The translations under genes and the position numbers were made by a program. The notes under the pieces were generated by a model. The model did not search any database. It saw only the letters and a program-made list of their open reading frames with translations, and was not told the DNA's origin. A DNA stretch of 55,985 nt from Paenalcaligenes sp035302345 (GTDB lineage: Bacteria; Pseudomonadota; Gammaproteobacteria; Burkholderiales; Burkholderiaceae_B), in the NCBI GenBank assembly GCA_035302345.1, contig DATGSS010000087.1, positions 1 through 55,985 on the forward strand, in the 5' to 3' direction. This document shows, one piece after another, positions 55,893 to 55,985 of the stretch; positions within the stretch are counted from its first letter, which is position 1, and every line of letters begins with the position of its first letter.

Positions 55893-55964
55893 GGTTCCGT
55901 TATTTTTATATGCGGCGGGGGTTCGCTGCGGTCACTTAACAGCATCAGCTCAACGAGGAGAAAC

Positions 55965-55985
55965 ATGAATAAACCCTCCAAAATC
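55965..55985 (+). CDS. ompA: Start of an OmpA-like outer membrane protein, cut by window edge
   Basis: Only seven codons, MNKPSKI, after a strong GAGGAG ribosome site. Bordetella and Achromobacter OmpA precursors start MNKPSK and lie divergent from gyrA, so the identity is likely from context, but the visible coding sequence is too short to prove it. Confidence 0.55.

Noticed and set aside
1..55985. Insertion sequences, prophage, CRISPR arrays, tRNA or rRNA
   Set aside because: No transposase, integrase, regularly spaced repeats, or tRNA/rRNA signatures were found in the gaps examined.

Overview
The window reads as chromosomal core DNA of a betaproteobacterium from the Alcaligenaceae (Bordetella/Achromobacter relatives), with roughly balanced base composition and dense coding. 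The evidence is gene content and order. The block gyrA-serC-pheA-tyrA-aroA-cmk-rpsA-ihfB-lapA-lapB-hldA-hldD is present, gyrA is divergent from a gene starting MNKPSKI (as in Bordetella-type ompA), yhdP is divergent from glnE, and an FNR-type regulator lies beside a cco operon. No tRNA, rRNA, insertion sequence, prophage or CRISPR array was seen.

Layout. 1-3544: parC (cut by the left edge) and parE. 3687-5429: trxA and rho. 5501-16045: yhdP, glnE, queH and clpB, with a heat-shock-type promoter before clpB. 16291-24185: fnr, a small membrane protein, and a reverse-strand cytochrome cbb3 oxidase cluster in the order ccoI-ccoS-ccoN-ccoO-ccoQ-ccoP-ccoG-ccoH. 24327-26746: aceA and queF. 26879-32042: a tight acpS-nagZ-uvrC-pgsA-MFS operon. 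32115-36084: orn, an M48 protease, rsgA, a Nudix hydrolase and rplS. 36273-36937: a small membrane protein gene preceded by two strong LexA boxes. 37024-41610: etfBA, mltB, cysM and a comEA-like gene. 41756-55471: heptose/LPS genes, ihfB, rpsA, the aromatic amino acid block and gyrA. The right edge holds the first codons of an ompA-like gene.

How the genes work together. The cco cluster builds a high-affinity terminal oxidase for low oxygen, and the adjacent fnr gene probably controls it. serC, pheA, tyrA and aroA supply serine, phenylalanine, tyrosine and chorismate, with overlapping genes suggesting translational coupling. queH and queF are two separate steps of queuosine synthesis. hldA, hldD, lapA and lapB belong to LPS synthesis and its control.

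Most unusual points. (1) The copper ATPase gene of the cbb3 cluster (ccoI) is an intact 323-codon frame that keeps all eight membrane helices and the CPC motif, but has lost the N-terminal metal-binding domain, the actuator domain and the whole phosphorylation/nucleotide-binding region. Its start codon directly follows a terminator-like hairpin. (2) ccoH in the same cluster is also shortened. (3) Two abutting LexA boxes (16/20 and 17/20 matches to the E. coli consensus) precede an unrecognised 100-residue single-helix membrane protein, a candidate new SOS effector. The first and third were read directly from sequence; their functional meaning is inference.
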